From assembly GCA_037954235.1 (NCBI GenBank), contig JBBMOA010000015.1, positions 19,711,799-19,775,798 of the forward strand: a stretch of 64,000 bases of DNA, read 5' to 3'. Below, in pieces: positions 63,204 through 64,000 of this stretch; the first letter of the stretch is position 1; each line of letters begins with the position of its first letter. A program made the position numbers and the translations under genes. The DNA is from Aulostomus chinensis. Taxonomy: Eukaryota > Chordata > Actinopteri > Syngnathiformes > Aulostomidae. Below the pieces are notes generated by a model. It worked only from the letters and a program-made list of their open reading frames with translations. It was not told where the DNA came from and made no database searches.

Positions 63204-64000
63204 AGAGTGAATGATTTGTCTCATCTAGTGAATAGGACCCAGACACAACGTATTCCTGCCTCACCTGTATCACAGACAGTATTAAAAGGAGCCTTCCACT
63301 CAGAGTCTGAACAGCTGAGCCTCAAATCAAACTCCCTGCTGTCACTCACAGCAACCCTCAAATACTCATCACAATTGGATTTAGCCAACAAGTGTCTCTG
63401 AGGAGCATCAGATCTCTGGTCTGTTTGGAATGCCTTAATTTTAATATATGCAAGCAGCAGACATTCAAAATGCTTTACGATTCCCTTGCTGATCGCGCTG
63501 TGTTACAGTAAATATGACAGTGAAAAAAAGAAACGTGTGAAATGCATTCACCTGTTTCATAGGGTGCCGCAGGAATGAGACTAGAACCTGTCAACAAGTT
63601 AGGACTGTTGAACGTCTAGTTCCCTCATTTCAAAGTCAATTTTACGTGTTTTCGGTTAAACGCCTGTAATAAGACCCTGGTTAAAACGAGCTATTTTATA
63701 AGATATTTTACCATTTTGTTCTATGGCAAAAAAAAAGGATCTGTAAATTACAACACTGATGAATTTAACAAGGGGCTTAAGATATGAAAGAATCCTCTAA
63801 GAAATGCATGGACGGTGTTGTTTCTTCACGGTGTCATATTAGCTTTGTACTTGTAGCAGTAGCATTCACCCTTTACAAATCATGAAAAATGCATGTTTCA
63901 TTACAAAGGGTTTGATTTGTGTAATTAATGAGGTTGTTCCTACTTACTCTAAAGTTGAGTCTCCTAAGACCTGAAACATGCTCTCAATATTCAGCAGCTT

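Overview
The window reads as ray-finned fish (probably percomorph teleost) nuclear DNA. It has one large split gene, long introns, dense dinucleotide microsatellites, a 710-bp GATA/GACA array, a Tc1 fossil, small hAT-type and TTAA-flanked elements, tRNA-headed SINEs ending in ATGG repeats, and an L1-type LINE. I found no operon, rRNA or tRNA gene, CRISPR array or virus.

The only protein-coding gene I can support lies on the minus strand: spns2, the sphingosine-1-phosphate (S1P) exporter of the major facilitator superfamily. Eleven coding exons (called exons 2 to 12 here) run from 45287 down to 8414. Every junction has GT/AG and every codon phase closes, giving 425 codons plus a split glycine that needs an exon 1 beyond base 64000. 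After the stop codon there is a strong splice donor. An excellent acceptor at 4160-4161 opens a terminal exon of about 4 kb, mostly 3' UTR, with a polyadenylation signal at 208-213.

Layout from high to low coordinates. 64000-45288: intron 1 (partial) with the GATA array, a telomere-like minisatellite, an L1 fragment split by a SINE, and four other SINE copies or fragments. 45287-45222: exon 2. 45221-29390: intron 2 with a TTAA-flanked element that carries CRE and ETS motifs, a short hAT element and a truncated SINE. 29389-19442: exons 3-8. 19441-14902: intron 8 with a dead Tc1 transposon and a complete SINE. 14901-8414: exons 9-12. 8409-4160: intron 12. 4159 to about 195: terminal exon. 1 to about 190: flank with nothing recognised.

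I saw no new gene system. The observations I rate highest are a tandem splice donor at the end of the coding region that would switch the C-terminus, three microsatellites placed directly against spns2 splice sites, the promoter-like content of the TTAA-flanked element, and two SINE families with different tRNA-like heads but one shared tail. Family names and comparisons with zebrafish and human Spns2 come from memory, not from a database search.
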